DNA of 64,000 nucleotides from Owenweeksia hongkongensis DSM 17368 (GTDB taxonomy: Bacteria; Bacteroidota; Bacteroidia; Flavobacteriales; Schleiferiaceae): contig NC_016599.1 in the NCBI RefSeq assembly GCF_000236705.1, positions 1,488,001 to 1,552,000 on the forward strand. The letters run 5' to 3'. Position 1 is the stretch's first letter. Each line of letters opens with the position of its first letter. Positions 17,737 through 27,196 of this stretch are shown here, piece after piece. The notes beneath the pieces are model-generated. The model was not told where the DNA came from, did no database searches, and saw only the letters and a program-made list of their open reading frames with translations. A program made the translations under genes and the position numbers.

Positions 17737-19574
17737 AAAAGCTTGCCATATCCCGCAGTAAGCGGTATTTCGTTATTTTTATTTACTGTAAAGGGCCGGT
17801 TGCACCAATCTAAAATCAGCACTCGATCAGACTTTATCTCAAAACGCCTTAACACTTTTATTCCCTGATAAAAGACTTCACACTCCATACTATGATCGCT
17901 CATTCTTGTTGGACGAGACCGAACATCCAATCTGGCGTGAAACAGACCTAAAAAACCTGATAAATATCTATTTTGCTCCACTCCTGTAAAAGGAATTGGA
18001 TGCGCTGAAGTTTTACGGTATTGATTTCGGATTTCTACGGAGGATGTGTAGGACATTACACCCGGATCAAGAATGTAATCTTTATCATGCACCCGGAGCT
18101 CAAAACTTCCTTTATCATTGTGCAAATGTCCACGGTAGCGATGCCCATTTTTATTGGCCATCAAATTAATAGCAAGATAAAACTCATCCGATTTATAAAG
18201 TACTAATCCCGCTTTAGGCCAATAATAGTGGTCTATTTTTTCAGTACTAATTTCAGGAAATTTAATCTTCCATTCTTGTGCATGGGACAATGTTCTTTTA
18301 GTACGGTTCACTTCCGACCTCGCCAAAAGCAAATTGACAGAAGCTTGCCCAAATAGCTTTATTACATCTTGATAGAAACTGTGATAAACACTTCCCGAGC
18401 GTTTCAAATCTAAAACAAACTTACACGACTCCGCTTGCGGAATAAAATCCCCCCCCTCAAATTCACCCTCAGGGTTTAAGTCCAGAATACGCCCACTATC
18501 TATATCTCCAAATTTAGGAAGCTCATGGTTGTTTTTCATTAACACTTCCATGCTTAACAGGGCTTGACCAATGGTTTTAAGGATTTTAACATCCACATCA
18601 AAACCCTGCTTGTAGGCATACTTCAAACTCACCAAAGCAATTTCTGCACTTAAGCGATGATAGTAGGTGGAGTATTCAAAATTGAAACCATCAGAGAAAA
18701 ATTGCTTTTGCAATTCTTTCTCCAATTCAGTCCATGCCCATTTTGCTTTTTCTTTTACCTCTGCACTTTCCAAAAAACATCCTGCCACTACTAAGCCCAT
18801 CAGGTTACTCAAATAATGGTTTGTCCCAAAACCATCCTTATGTTCAAGGTGTGTGGAAACGTATGCGTAATGTCCGTAAGCCATTTCCAAAACTTCCTCT
18901 TTCAAGTGAGGGAGTTCATTTTTCAGTAAATTAAAACCCACCAAAATATTGGTGAGCCGCACGGCAACTTCCATGGGTGAAGTCCAATGAATTCCTTTAC
19001 CTGGCTTACATTGTTCATTAAAGCTAGTTAGATGCCTCTCAAAAGTTTGGAGCACCTCTACTTTTCTATCGGGAAAATGGTGATATCCAAGAGCAAGCTG
19101 TAGCAAATGGTGCATACGTGCAAATTCCCAGCAAAACTTTACATCTATTCCGCCTGTATCAAAAGCTTTTTTTAGCTCCCGTCCTGCATTTCCATTAATT
19201 TCATATTGAAAACCCGTTCGCTGGTCACGATTCCAATCAATTGTATTTTCTTCCAATTCGGGACGAGGAAAACTACCAAACTGATACCTCATAAAACCAC
19301 TTGGCTGTGAGCCATTCCTCAAGCTTGTCCATCCCGAGCCTAAAAGATTGGTTTCATCCCTTAAATAATGATCAAGTAGAAAATTCCATTTTTGCTCATT
19401 TAGTTTTCCCACCATTGGATATGGAGAAACTTTCGCCCATTTAAGATCGGTTGGAGTATGATAAGAGATTTCTACTTGCTTAGCTCCGCCCAACCTTTGG
19501 CGAATACGCTTAAAGGCCACGGGTAATGGCAATCGTAATAAATCCCAGTATATTGGTAGTTCAGAAAGCTTCAA
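17733..19574 (-). CDS. heparinase II/III family protein
   Basis: A 613-residue protein with the two-part heparinase II/III architecture. An alpha/alpha toroid covers about 60-350 (NLLGSGWTSLRNG, GTNHYLSNLMGLV, FSDGFNFEYSTYYHRLSAEI, NHELPKFGDIDSGR). An anti-parallel beta domain follows at about 380-610 (HRYRGHLHNDKGSFELRV, DPGVMSYTSSVEIRNQYRKT). No signal peptide is seen; the start is a TTG. Cytoplasmic members of this group, encoded next to glycosyltransferases, are usual in polysaccharide biosynthesis loci and may edit or epimerise glycans rather than degrade food. It is paired with the 16426-17736 glycosyltransferase. Confidence 0.85.
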   Translation of the reverse strand: MKLSELPIYWDLLRLPLPVAFKRIRQRLGGAKQVEISYHTPTDLKWAKVSPYPMVGKLNEQKWNFLLDHYLRDETNLLGSGWTSLRNGSQPSGFMRYQFGSFPRPELEENTIDWNRDQRTGFQYEINGNAGRELKKAFDTGGIDVKFCWEFARMHHLLQLALGYHHFPDRKVEVLQTFERHLTSFNEQCKPGKGIHWTSPMEVAVRLTNILVGFNLLKNELPHLKEEVLEMAYGHYAYVSTHLEHKDGFGTNHYLSNLMGLVVAGCFLESAEVKEKAKWAWTELEKELQKQFFSDGFNFEYSTYYHRLSAEIALVSLKYAYKQGFDVDVKILKTIGQALLSMEVLMKNNHELPKFGDIDSGRILDLNPEGEFEGGDFIPQAESCKFVLDLKRSGSVYHSFYQDVIKLFGQASVNLLLARSEVNRTKRTLSHAQEWKIKFPEISTEKIDHYYWPKAGLVLYKSDEFYLAINLMANKNGHRYRGHLHNDKGSFELRVHDKDYILDPGVMSYTSSVEIRNQYRKTSAHPIPFTGVEQNRYLSGFLGLFHARLDVRSRPTRMSDHSMECEVFYQGIKVLRRFEIKSDRVLILDWCNRPFTVNKNNEIPLTAGYGKLL

Positions 19575-19652
19575 GCTTCAAAAATTTTAATTGCAAATAT
19601 GCTACTTCCAATTTGTCTTCGTTTAATTTAGCCTACTAAATCATACACTTCT

Positions 19653-21140
19653 TTGGGAACAATACGCAGACAGAGTATACAATCTACCCTTCTTTTTACA
19701 GCAGGTATTGGCCTAGCTTTCTTTTTACGGCTTGTAGTTTTCCCCAAGTACCTTACCACCGATGAGCTAGGTTTACTTACCGTACTTTTAGATTCCGCCA
19801 ACCTTTTTGCTGCTTTCATACCACTAGGTGGCCAGCGTATACTAGTTCGTTACCTTCCTTATTTTGAACGTAAAACCAGGGGTTACGAATCTTTTCCCTC
19901 GGTTGTAATAGGACTTTCCGCAATTGGCTGCGTCATTTTCATGATGTTATTTGCTCTGTTTTATGACCCTATTCGTGACTATTACAGCCAAAAAGCTCCT
20001 CTATTAAGCAAAGTAGTTTTCCTTATTGTCCCCCTTACACTTTCGCGTGTAATGTATACTATGAGTGCGTTTTATGCTTTAAGCCAAAAACGGAATGTGT
20101 TCTCTAATTTTCTAAGTGAAATACTAATACGTATACTCACGGCTGGTATCGTAATGATTTATGCTCACAGTTTCTTTTCCGTTACGGGGCTATCTATTCT
20201 GTACGTAGGCATTTACTTTTTCACAGCTGCCTGGATGCTCAGCTATAGCTTAAAGAATAAGAAACTACGGTTTTCGGTATTTAAAAAACCAAATCTAAAA
20301 AGTGAAGTAAATCGACCGGTAGTCATTTATGGCTTGTTATCAGCTGTAACCACCGGTACCACAGTTATAACCAAAAATATTGACAGCATAATGATTACCT
20401 CGCTAGCTAGTTTATCATCAGCTGGTATTTATTCCATCCCCTTCTTTATAGGCATGCTCATTGAAGTTCCCAAAAGAGCCGTTAGTCAAATAACAGCTCC
20501 TTTTATTGCTGAATCATTAGCTACAAATGATACCGTAAAAATTAAATCACTTTACCAGAAAACTGCTTTAAACCAATTAATAATTGGATCCATCACCCTA
20601 CTGTGCGTTTGGGTAAATATTGATTATGTGTTTGACATTATACCGAATGGAGAAACCTATGCCGCGGGAAAATATGTAGTGCTCATAATTGGCATTAGTA
20701 AAATAATAGATATGGCAACTGGATCAAATAGAGAGATTATTCAGAACTCTCCTTATTACAAAACCAATCTTTACCTAATGCTCTTTTTGGGGATAGCGAC
20801 AATAGGCCTCAATATTTTGCTTATCCCCAAACTTGGAATTGAGGGCGCTGCTATTACTCAAGTGATTATTATTTTGATATTGAATGTGGTGAATTCTATC
20901 ATCATAAAGCTGAAGTACCACATTATCCCCTTTACATTAAAAACACTCTATGTACCCGTGTTTATTACAGTGGTTTATATGCTGGTTAAAGTATTACCTA
21001 CAACTGATTTTTCTGTTTTAAATATTTTGACAAACAGCGCTGTTGCTGTAATCACCTTTGCTGCACTATTGCTTATTAGTAAAACATCTGAAGATGTAAA
21101 TATTCTATTTAAGCAGGTACTTGGGAGAATTATAAAGTAG
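19653..21140 (+). CDS. oligosaccharide flippase family protein (Wzx type)
   Basis: A 495-residue polytopic membrane protein, predicted to move lipid-linked oligosaccharide units across the inner membrane. It starts at TTG 19653: the sequence GTIRRQSIQSTLLFTAGIG matches the usual start of these flippases, and an in-frame stop at 19629-19631 rules out anything longer. About 14 hydrophobic segments are spaced as in MATE/Wzx transporters, with KYLTTDELGLLTVL after helix 1 and SIMITSLASLSSAGIYSI in the middle. Genes for glycosyltransferases lie on both sides. The stop lies within a hairpin shared with the convergent gene. Confidence 0.88.
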   Translation: MGTIRRQSIQSTLLFTAGIGLAFFLRLVVFPKYLTTDELGLLTVLLDSANLFAAFIPLGGQRILVRYLPYFERKTRGYESFPSVVIGLSAIGCVIFMMLFALFYDPIRDYYSQKAPLLSKVVFLIVPLTLSRVMYTMSAFYALSQKRNVFSNFLSEILIRILTAGIVMIYAHSFFSVTGLSILYVGIYFFTAAWMLSYSLKNKKLRFSVFKKPNLKSEVNRPVVIYGLLSAVTTGTTVITKNIDSIMITSLASLSSAGIYSIPFFIGMLIEVPKRAVSQITAPFIAESLATNDTVKIKSLYQKTALNQLIIGSITLLCVWVNIDYVFDIIPNGETYAAGKYVVLIIGISKIIDMATGSNREIIQNSPYYKTNLYLMLFLGIATIGLNILLIPKLGIEGAAITQVIIILILNVVNSIIIKLKYHIIPFTLKTLYVPVFITVVYMLVKVLPTTDFSVLNILTNSAVAVITFAALLLISKTSEDVNILFKQVLGRIIK

Positions 21141-21164
21141 AAAAGAAATCTACTTTAACTTTTT
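21134..21164. terminator. small hairpin between convergent genes
   Basis: An 8-bp stem (AAAGTAGA/TCTACTTT) with a 7-base loop overlaps the flippase stop and the stop of the next minus-strand gene, and is followed by AACTTTTT. AT-rich, hence only moderate. Confidence 0.55.
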
Positions 21165-22256
21165 CATCTTGTTAATTTCTTCAACCACATACTGTGTCAC
21201 CTTCGCTGGAGTATAATTTTCTATTACCCACTTTTTGCCATTCTCAGCTATCTGTTTTATTTGCTCGTGGCTTAGACTTTTAATGTACTCTGCACAAGCT
21301 TCAAAATCAAAATTCTTCACACCAATGTAGTGCACACCGTTTACCGGCATTACCGGAAGTACGGCACCCCATTCTTCAAAATCTAAATGGATTGGCACAG
21401 TATCCGCATATAGCGATTCCCAAAAACGCCAGCTGTCATACTGGTACATAAAGTAGTTTTTGGAATTAATCTTAATCCCTGATAGTAAAACCTGGTGCTT
21501 AAAAAGCTGCCTGAACGGTGGTCTCATTTTGTACTTTCGGATAGGCTTTAACATTACAAAACCACCAAAAACCGAAGTAAACAAAGCGCCATTTAGCCGC
21601 TCAAAATATTTAGGATTATGCCGCTGGGCCGTTTGGTACAAATAGCTTTTGTGAATATCCTTCACATTTTCTATCCTTTCAAAATCTGAAGTCTTCAGCT
21701 TTACCTCTGTAGAATCATCAATGAGATATTTATCTGCCAACAAAGGATGAAAATTAGCAATCACCAGCTTGCGCAGAGTGTGTCCTCCTCTAAAATTCAC
21801 CAATACTTTATCCTCTTGTTTTGAAACTCGTGTTTCATCAATCGTGTCAATAATTCTATTACTGAGAGCAAACGGCCACGGCTTTACTTTTTCTGAATAG
21901 TTGTAATTGGAGTTATAATGCGCTTTAAAAATGAGGTCAAATTGCATAAACCTCTTTTCTGAACTACAGGTAAACATTCCATCACTAGTGTCAAGAAGAA
22001 TATTAACTCGGGATTTATCAATCCTGATTTTTGCTTCTTCAAAACACTTACCCAAGTATATATTTACATCCGCCCGATATTTTTCTGGCGCTTTAGTAAT
22101 TAAATATTCTTGATTTATAGGATCATACCAGTAATCAGTATTTCCGAAGTATTCAATCTTTTCCTTTTTCAAGCCTTCGGCCAGTACCACTATAGCATGA
22201 TAATACCTAAAATTCAGAGGGTTTGGGTTATCAGGAATAAAAAAATGAATTCTCAC
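21150..22256 (-). CDS. probable exostosin-like glycosyltransferase
   Basis: A 368-residue protein without signal peptide. The C-terminal part (FMYQYDSWRFWESLYADTVP, then FEEWGAVLPVMP and a terminal segment IKQIAENGKKWVIENY) resembles the nucleotide-sugar domain of exostosin-family GT-B glycosyltransferases, where S-W-R-x-W/F-E-x-L precedes a binding loop. The N-terminal domain (IHFFIPDNPNPLNFRYYHAIVVLAEGLKK) could bind the acceptor. Start choice: adjacent TTG (22259) and GTG (22256) codons are available. Donor and acceptor cannot be told from sequence. It sits between the flippase and a divergent glycosyltransferase. Confidence 0.65.
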   Translation of the reverse strand: MRIHFFIPDNPNPLNFRYYHAIVVLAEGLKKEKIEYFGNTDYWYDPINQEYLITKAPEKYRADVNIYLGKCFEEAKIRIDKSRVNILLDTSDGMFTCSSEKRFMQFDLIFKAHYNSNYNYSEKVKPWPFALSNRIIDTIDETRVSKQEDKVLVNFRGGHTLRKLVIANFHPLLADKYLIDDSTEVKLKTSDFERIENVKDIHKSYLYQTAQRHNPKYFERLNGALFTSVFGGFVMLKPIRKYKMRPPFRQLFKHQVLLSGIKINSKNYFMYQYDSWRFWESLYADTVPIHLDFEEWGAVLPVMPVNGVHYIGVKNFDFEACAEYIKSLSHEQIKQIAENGKKWVIENYTPAKVTQYVVEEINKMKKLK

Positions 22257-22342
22257 CAAGGCTTTGTTTTAGTCATTATTGCTGGCTTATATACCGTGCT
22301 TTCCAAAAGCAAACGTTAGCATTACTTGCATGTGCAAAATGC

Positions 22343-22359
22343 TATATTTGGCAAATATA
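22343..22359. promoter_or_regulatory. palindromic pair of -7-like boxes
   Basis: TATATTTG on the plus strand (22343-22350) and its reverse complement (22352-22359) are separated by one base in the divergent gap between two glycosyltransferase genes. Each half fits TAnnTTTG. No clear -33 TTG lies at normal spacing; a TTG 14 bases upstream of the plus-strand box is close but short. It could be a divergent promoter or an operator. Confidence 0.35.
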
Positions 22360-22432
22360 AGATTATGCGAAAGTCGGCTTTGAAGCGCATATTTGAAAGT
22401 CTAAAAATAAACCGAACATTCTATTTTACTCT

Positions 22433-23542
22433 ATGAAAGTATTAATGTTTCACGGAAGAGCAGGTGGTCATAACATTCTTCCATTTCTTGAGTATTTCAA
22501 CGCTTCTACGGAACACCAGCTCACATTTATTTATGCAAATGATCGCACCTACTTTCCCAAGCCCGATAACATAGAGTATCATAAGTTTTCGTTTTCTCCA
22601 TTCAAGCTTGCTAAGCTTTCAAAAGTAATTGGTGCTGAGTATGACCTCATCTGGTATCATGGCGGCCATAGCGCGTTGATACTTTTCATCTTTTCACTTT
22701 TGCGAAATAAGAAGTCAAAATTCATCTTTAACGTATGGAATGAGTGGTTGATTCACAAAGCAAAAAAAGGTGGTATAAAAGGAAAAATGTTTCAATACGG
22801 GATAAGTCATGCTGACATCATACACTGTAACTGGCACGGCACGGCTCATGTTCTTAGAGAAACGGGGTGGAACGATAACATCCAAGTGTATTATTGGGGA
22901 CTTCAAAAAGAGAATTTCACCAACCATACCGTAGCTGATGACGAAGAAACAAACCAGTTTATTGCCACTTTACCAGAAGACAAGGTGAAGTTTTTCTTTC
23001 CGAAAAGTATAAGCCCAAACAGCCGACACGATTTGGTGATAGAAGCTGCCGAAAAACTTGTGAAGGATGGGCTAACTAACTTTATTGTTTACCTATGGCT
23101 GGGTAACACCAATGAGGAAGATTTACTGGAAAAATACAGCACACAAATAAACAAATCAGGCTTGAGCGAATACGTGATTTTACAAAAACACGGTTTCCTC
23201 TCCTTTGGCGATATGCAAATGATTTGGAAAAAAATGGACGCAGGTCTTCAGATAGCGGCCAATGAGCAGCTTTCCACCACCTTTTTAGAGCCTCAATTTT
23301 ATCAAAAAGAGATTGTAGTTACTGACATCCTCCCCTATAGAATGTATAATGAAAAGTTTGACCTCAACATTCCTTTGATACCTCTTGAAAGCGAAGCTGT
23401 ATACAATGGAATGAAGAGTATCATTAATGGAAATACCACATCAAAAGAAGATCTATTAAAGCGATATCATGCGGTAAACGATAATTTCAACTTTAGTGGA
23501 AACATCAAGAAAATAATTGAGCGCTATCAAAAGCTTAGCTAA
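22433..23542 (+). CDS. glycosyltransferase, GT-B fold
   Basis: A 369-residue putative glycosyltransferase. The N-terminal half has MKVLMFHGRAGGHNILPFLE and DLIWYHGGHSALILFIF. The C-terminal half has VKFFFPKSISPNSRHDLVIEA, VYLWLGN, VILQKHGFLSFGDMQMIWKK and QLSTTFLEPQFYQKEIVVTD, a GT4-like order with an acidic E in the donor loop. No signal peptide. It is single on the plus strand, divergent from the exostosin-like gene and convergent with the seven-gene operon. Confidence 0.72.
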   Translation: MKVLMFHGRAGGHNILPFLEYFNASTEHQLTFIYANDRTYFPKPDNIEYHKFSFSPFKLAKLSKVIGAEYDLIWYHGGHSALILFIFSLLRNKKSKFIFNVWNEWLIHKAKKGGIKGKMFQYGISHADIIHCNWHGTAHVLRETGWNDNIQVYYWGLQKENFTNHTVADDEETNQFIATLPEDKVKFFFPKSISPNSRHDLVIEAAEKLVKDGLTNFIVYLWLGNTNEEDLLEKYSTQINKSGLSEYVILQKHGFLSFGDMQMIWKKMDAGLQIAANEQLSTTFLEPQFYQKEIVVTDILPYRMYNEKFDLNIPLIPLESEAVYNGMKSIINGNTTSKEDLLKRYHAVNDNFNFSGNIKKIIERYQKLS

Positions 23543-23571
23543 AGCAGCAAGATTGCGAAAGCGGCATTACA

Positions 23572-24231
23572 TTATTTTGAAAAGGCCAGCATCGATTGAT
23601 TGTCCTGATTGGGGTCTCCCGTATGATGACCAAAATCCGCCAATCGGCCAATAATATCAACCTTCAAATTGTATTTTGAGGATAGTGCTTTATAAAATTC
23701 CAAATCTTTGTGCATCACAGGAAAGCCTTGCCACTGGCCTTTCTTATTGCTGTCCAAATTCACATTTGCATAAAACTTACCGTCAGCAGCAAGGTTTTCG
23801 GCTACATATTGAATACATGAATCCACAATTTCATCAGTCATGTGAATCAATACCGAAAAGGCAAACATCACATCATAAGAGGTATTGAGTTTCAAGTCCT
23901 TAAAATCTGAAAAATGAATGAGATTCGGGTTTTTATTCATCACCCCTCGTTCTTTTGCTTCAGCAATTCCCTCGTCCAATACTTCTTTGCGTACCTCAAG
24001 CCCATAGTAATTTCCATTATCCAGAAATTTGATTAGTGGAATCCCTCCTCGCAAAGTGCCACAGCCAATATCCAGCAATTTACTATCCGGTTGTAAGTTT
24101 TGCTGCTTCAAAAAGTTAATCTGAAACTCCTGCTTCACCTTCCAATATTTAGGATTGCCAACAAGACGATGTCTCTTTTCTGCTTTACTTAAAAACAGGT
24201 TTTTTATGAATTGCTTCATGCTAATTGTCAA
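23572..24231 (-). CDS. SAM-dependent methyltransferase
   Basis: A 219-residue class I methyltransferase. After a basic N-terminus it has the SAM-binding motif LLDIGCGTLRGGIPLIKFL near residue 50, an acidic motif II (NYYGLEVRKEVLDEG), and a post-motif YDVMFAFSVLIHMTDE. The substrate is not predictable; its place at the 3' end of the glycan operon suggests sugar O- or N-methylation. The start overlaps the upstream gene by 11 bases. Confidence 0.82.
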   Translation of the reverse strand: MTISMKQFIKNLFLSKAEKRHRLVGNPKYWKVKQEFQINFLKQQNLQPDSKLLDIGCGTLRGGIPLIKFLDNGNYYGLEVRKEVLDEGIAEAKERGVMNKNPNLIHFSDFKDLKLNTSYDVMFAFSVLIHMTDEIVDSCIQYVAENLAADGKFYANVNLDSNKKGQWQGFPVMHKDLEFYKALSSKYNLKVDIIGRLADFGHHTGDPNQDNQSMLAFSK

Positions 24232-25303
24232 AAATATTTTCTTTCAAAATTTGTCGAGTACGATTGTATTCACTCCATACGCCAATGTCCATCCATGAGC
24301 CCTCGCTCACAGGGAAAACACCCACTTTACCACCTCTTTCCATTACCTTTTCCATCAGGTGAGTAATGTGAAAAAATTCATTTTCGGGGACTTCATTCAG
24401 CAATTCAGGCTCTAGAATATACATGCCCGAATTTACCTGAAAAGTCAGTTCTGGCTTTTCAGAAAGTGATGTAAGCAAGCCTTTCTCCTTGGTTTCCAAA
24501 ATTCCATAAGGGATGGCATAATGCTTTAGTGCGGCCACTACGGTAAGGTCATTTTTCTCGCGCTTATGGTACTTATATATTTCTTCATAATCCTGCTCGA
24601 TTATAATATCGCAGTTGGTCACAAAGAAAGTTTCCTTTAGTTGATTCTTTAATAAATGTAAGCTTCCAGCCGTGCCCAGAGGTTTGTCTTCCGTTACATA
24701 ATCCAGGCTATAATCTTTTTCCACCTGATCAAAATAATGCTTGATCATGTCCCCTTTATAATTCACTGAGAGGTAGAATTTTTTTGAGCCCATCAATCGA
24801 AACTTATCAATAATAACTTCTACAATCGGTTTCTCTTCAATGGGCACTAGGGCTTTTGGTATTATGTTAGTAATAGGCTTTAGCCTTGTACCCTTACCTC
24901 CAGCCATTATTACTACCGGAACATCAAGATCACCTACAAAACGCTTGTAGGCTTCTCCAAAAATTTCATTCCAAAAATAAACTTGTACTACATCTTTGTT
25001 ATCATTCAGCACGGGTAGCATTTCCATGCGGAATTTTAACATTCGCGCTTTTATCTCATCAAATGAATCACGCTCATGAGCCACTCTAATGTTTTCGCGA
25101 AGTATTTGCTCTACAGGCAACTCAAAAGATACATTCTTCAAAATAGCTCTTTGAATATCACCAATACTTAAAAGACTAAAAAATCGACCATCATGAGTTA
25201 CCATGAGCAGTTTCTTCTTCAGTTCATCCATGCGTTTTATAGCTTCCAGTATACTGGCATCCTTGGCTATACTTAGCTGATTGATTACTTCCTCTTTATT
25301 CAT
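24221..25303 (-). CDS. CBS-domain sugar-1-phosphate nucleotidyltransferase (PtmE-like)
   Basis: A 360-residue protein. Two CBS motifs occupy about 1-115 (ILEAIKRMDELKKKLLMVTHDGRFFSLLSIGDI, shown in part as DGRFFSLLSIGDIQRAI). A nucleotidyltransferase domain follows from about 125 (VVIMAGGKGTRLKPITNIIP, KALVPIEEKPIVEVIIDKF, GSLHLLKN, VTNCDIII). In Campylobacter the same CBS/nucleotidyltransferase fusion, PtmE, makes GDP-glucosamine for legionaminic acid. A similar activated-sugar role here, next to a LegC-family aminotransferase, is inference; the nucleotide is not fixed. It shares one base with the upstream sulfotransferase stop. Confidence 0.82.
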   Translation of the reverse strand: MNKEEVINQLSIAKDASILEAIKRMDELKKKLLMVTHDGRFFSLLSIGDIQRAILKNVSFELPVEQILRENIRVAHERDSFDEIKARMLKFRMEMLPVLNDNKDVVQVYFWNEIFGEAYKRFVGDLDVPVVIMAGGKGTRLKPITNIIPKALVPIEEKPIVEVIIDKFRLMGSKKFYLSVNYKGDMIKHYFDQVEKDYSLDYVTEDKPLGTAGSLHLLKNQLKETFFVTNCDIIIEQDYEEIYKYHKREKNDLTVVAALKHYAIPYGILETKEKGLLTSLSEKPELTFQVNSGMYILEPELLNEVPENEFFHITHLMEKVMERGGKVGVFPVSEGSWMDIGVWSEYNRTRQILKENIFDN

Positions 25304-26034
25304 TAGTACCAGTTCATTTTGCGATTAATCAATGCTTCCAGTTTGTCATTATACGGCTTGTAAAATGCCTCCAACTCACCCCTGAATTTGGGGTCGATAG
25401 GTTTATAATCATTGGCTCTAAATACTGGAAATTCTTTTGGAAGATGATCTTCAAGGCCTAAAAAACGTGTCACTTGTAGATATGCTTCTTGGGGCCTCTC
25501 ATACATATCTTCACTTTTCACAATACAAAATTGCTCAAGCGGAAAATGCTCCAGCCAGCGCTGCATTGCAAAATAATATATGCTCTTATCTATTTGATAA
25601 TAATCTCTATCCGGGCAGCCGTAAAAATACGTTCTTATATCGGGATATTGTTCCTTCCAACCTGGTACCCATTTGTAATTGTGGTAATAGTTTGAAATCA
25701 ACCGATCTACAGGGTTTCTCAATAGAACCAATAACTTTACGTCAGGCAAATGTTTCTTTAATCGCTGTGCAACCTGAGTACGATACATGTACATGGGAGT
25801 TGCCTCACCTGTCACCTCACCGAGGCCTGTTTCAGGAAAACATGAAAAATACCAGTCCCAACCTCTATCGTAAAACTTATCTAAAAATCTAATTTCTTTA
25901 GTAGCGTATGAACTGTCATAATCCTCACCATTACCAAACGTATCCAACACTTTTGGGTGCTGGATTAAGTAATTATACATAGAGGTAGTTCCACATTTGG
26001 TCTCACCAATTAGAATAAAGTCAGGCTTGCCCAT
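25303..26034 (-). CDS. sulfotransferase domain protein
   Basis: A 243-residue PAPS-dependent sulfotransferase. The 5' loop is FILIGETKCGTTSMYNYL at the N-terminus and the 3' site is VLLRNPVDRLISNYYHNYK near residue 105. GEVTGEATPMYMYR between them resembles the heparan sulfotransferase family. It is cytoplasmic by sequence. It is one base from the aminotransferase gene and shares one base with the nucleotidyltransferase gene, inside the seven-gene operon, so it probably sulfates a sugar made by the operon. Confidence 0.88.
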   Translation of the reverse strand: MGKPDFILIGETKCGTTSMYNYLIQHPKVLDTFGNGEDYDSSYATKEIRFLDKFYDRGWDWYFSCFPETGLGEVTGEATPMYMYRTQVAQRLKKHLPDVKLLVLLRNPVDRLISNYYHNYKWVPGWKEQYPDIRTYFYGCPDRDYYQIDKSIYYFAMQRWLEHFPLEQFCIVKSEDMYERPQEAYLQVTRFLGLEDHLPKEFPVFRANDYKPIDPKFRGELEAFYKPYNDKLEALINRKMNWY

Positions 26035-26035
26035 A

Positions 26036-27196
26036 TTAGTTTTTTACGCTGCTTGGAATATTTACTAATCTATCCGCTAAATATCGGCTGTTGGTGATAT
26101 CTCCCACTTGGCAATCCTTAAACCCTGGGAGTTCATTCATCAATATCCACGCAGGTCTGGTCATTACACTTTTGGAGTTTGTATACTTCAAAAACTCATC
26201 TCGAGTTTCTTTATCAGTCAATTCTATTGTATTCAACCAATAGTTTGATTTACCATGCTTAGGTTCACTAATAAACTTAATACCTTCAATATTCTGAAAG
26301 AAGTTTTCGTAAGCTTCGGCTGTTTCCCTTTTGTTTTCAAGTACAGAATCTAACTGCTCTAATTGAGCTACAAGCAAAGCGGCATTTATATTAGGCATAC
26401 GATAATTGTAGCCTATTTCATCATGAAAAAACTCATAAGGGTGTGGAGTTTTTGCCACCGTAGAAAGGTGCTTAGCATGCTGCGCCAATTTCTTATCATT
26501 GGTTACAATCATACCACCACCACCACAGGTTATCGTTTTATTTCCATTAAAACTAAAAGCAGAAACTAGCCCCACATTACCTGTATGTTTGCCTTTGTAG
26601 AAGGTGCCAACAGACTCCGCTGCATCTTCCACCAAAGTGATATTACATTTATCGCATACTTTTTTGATTTCATCAAGCTTTACTGGATGACCAAAAGTAT
26701 GCATAGGTAAACACGCTCCTATTCTTCGACCGGAAGTCTTGTTATAACATACACCATTCCGCATCTCAGCATTCTCCTCAAGAAATTTCTCTAGTGCATC
26801 CTCTGAGAGTCCTAGTGTTTCTCTATCCACATCCACAAAAACAGGGATAGCATCTAAATAACTAATAGCATTGCATGTAGCCACAAAGGTCAGTGGTTGG
26901 GTAATTACTTCTTCATTCTTTTGCACACCGGCTACTCTCAGTGCCAAATGCAAGGCGCTGGTTCCATTTACCACGGCCACAGCATATTTTGTACCTACTG
27001 CTTTCGCAAATTTTTCTTCCGCCTCAGTTACAAATTTCCCTACCGATGACACGAATGTAGAATCAATACACTCGTTCAGGTATTTCTTTTCGTTACCGTT
27101 AAAACTTGGTGCATGTAATGGAAGAAACTCTTCGGTATCGTACCACTCCTTTACGAAGTCTACTACCTTCTTAAATGTTTTTGTATTTCTGCTCAT
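26036..27196 (-). CDS. LegC-family sugar aminotransferase
   Basis: A 386-residue PLP enzyme of the DegT/DnrJ/EryC1/StrS superfamily, LegC subgroup. It is predicted to add an amino group at C4 of a 4-keto nucleotide sugar. Diagnostic parts are FIPLHAPSF-like LPLHAPSFNGNEKKYL, CIDSTFVSSVGKFV, VNGTSALHLALRVAG, VITQPLTFVATCNAISYLD, VEDAAES and SFNGNKTITCGGGGM, in which the Lys forms the PLP Schiff base. Members act in legionaminic acid or related amino-sugar routes. No NeuB/LegI-type synthase is in the window, so the product may be a simple amino sugar. The start overlaps the epimerase gene by 26 bases. Confidence 0.88.
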   Translation of the reverse strand: MSRNTKTFKKVVDFVKEWYDTEEFLPLHAPSFNGNEKKYLNECIDSTFVSSVGKFVTEAEEKFAKAVGTKYAVAVVNGTSALHLALRVAGVQKNEEVITQPLTFVATCNAISYLDAIPVFVDVDRETLGLSEDALEKFLEENAEMRNGVCYNKTSGRRIGACLPMHTFGHPVKLDEIKKVCDKCNITLVEDAAESVGTFYKGKHTGNVGLVSAFSFNGNKTITCGGGGMIVTNDKKLAQHAKHLSTVAKTPHPYEFFHDEIGYNYRMPNINAALLVAQLEQLDSVLENKRETAEAYENFFQNIEGIKFISEPKHGKSNYWLNTIELTDKETRDEFLKYTNSKSVMTRPAWILMNELPGFKDCQVGDITNSRYLADRLVNIPSSVKN

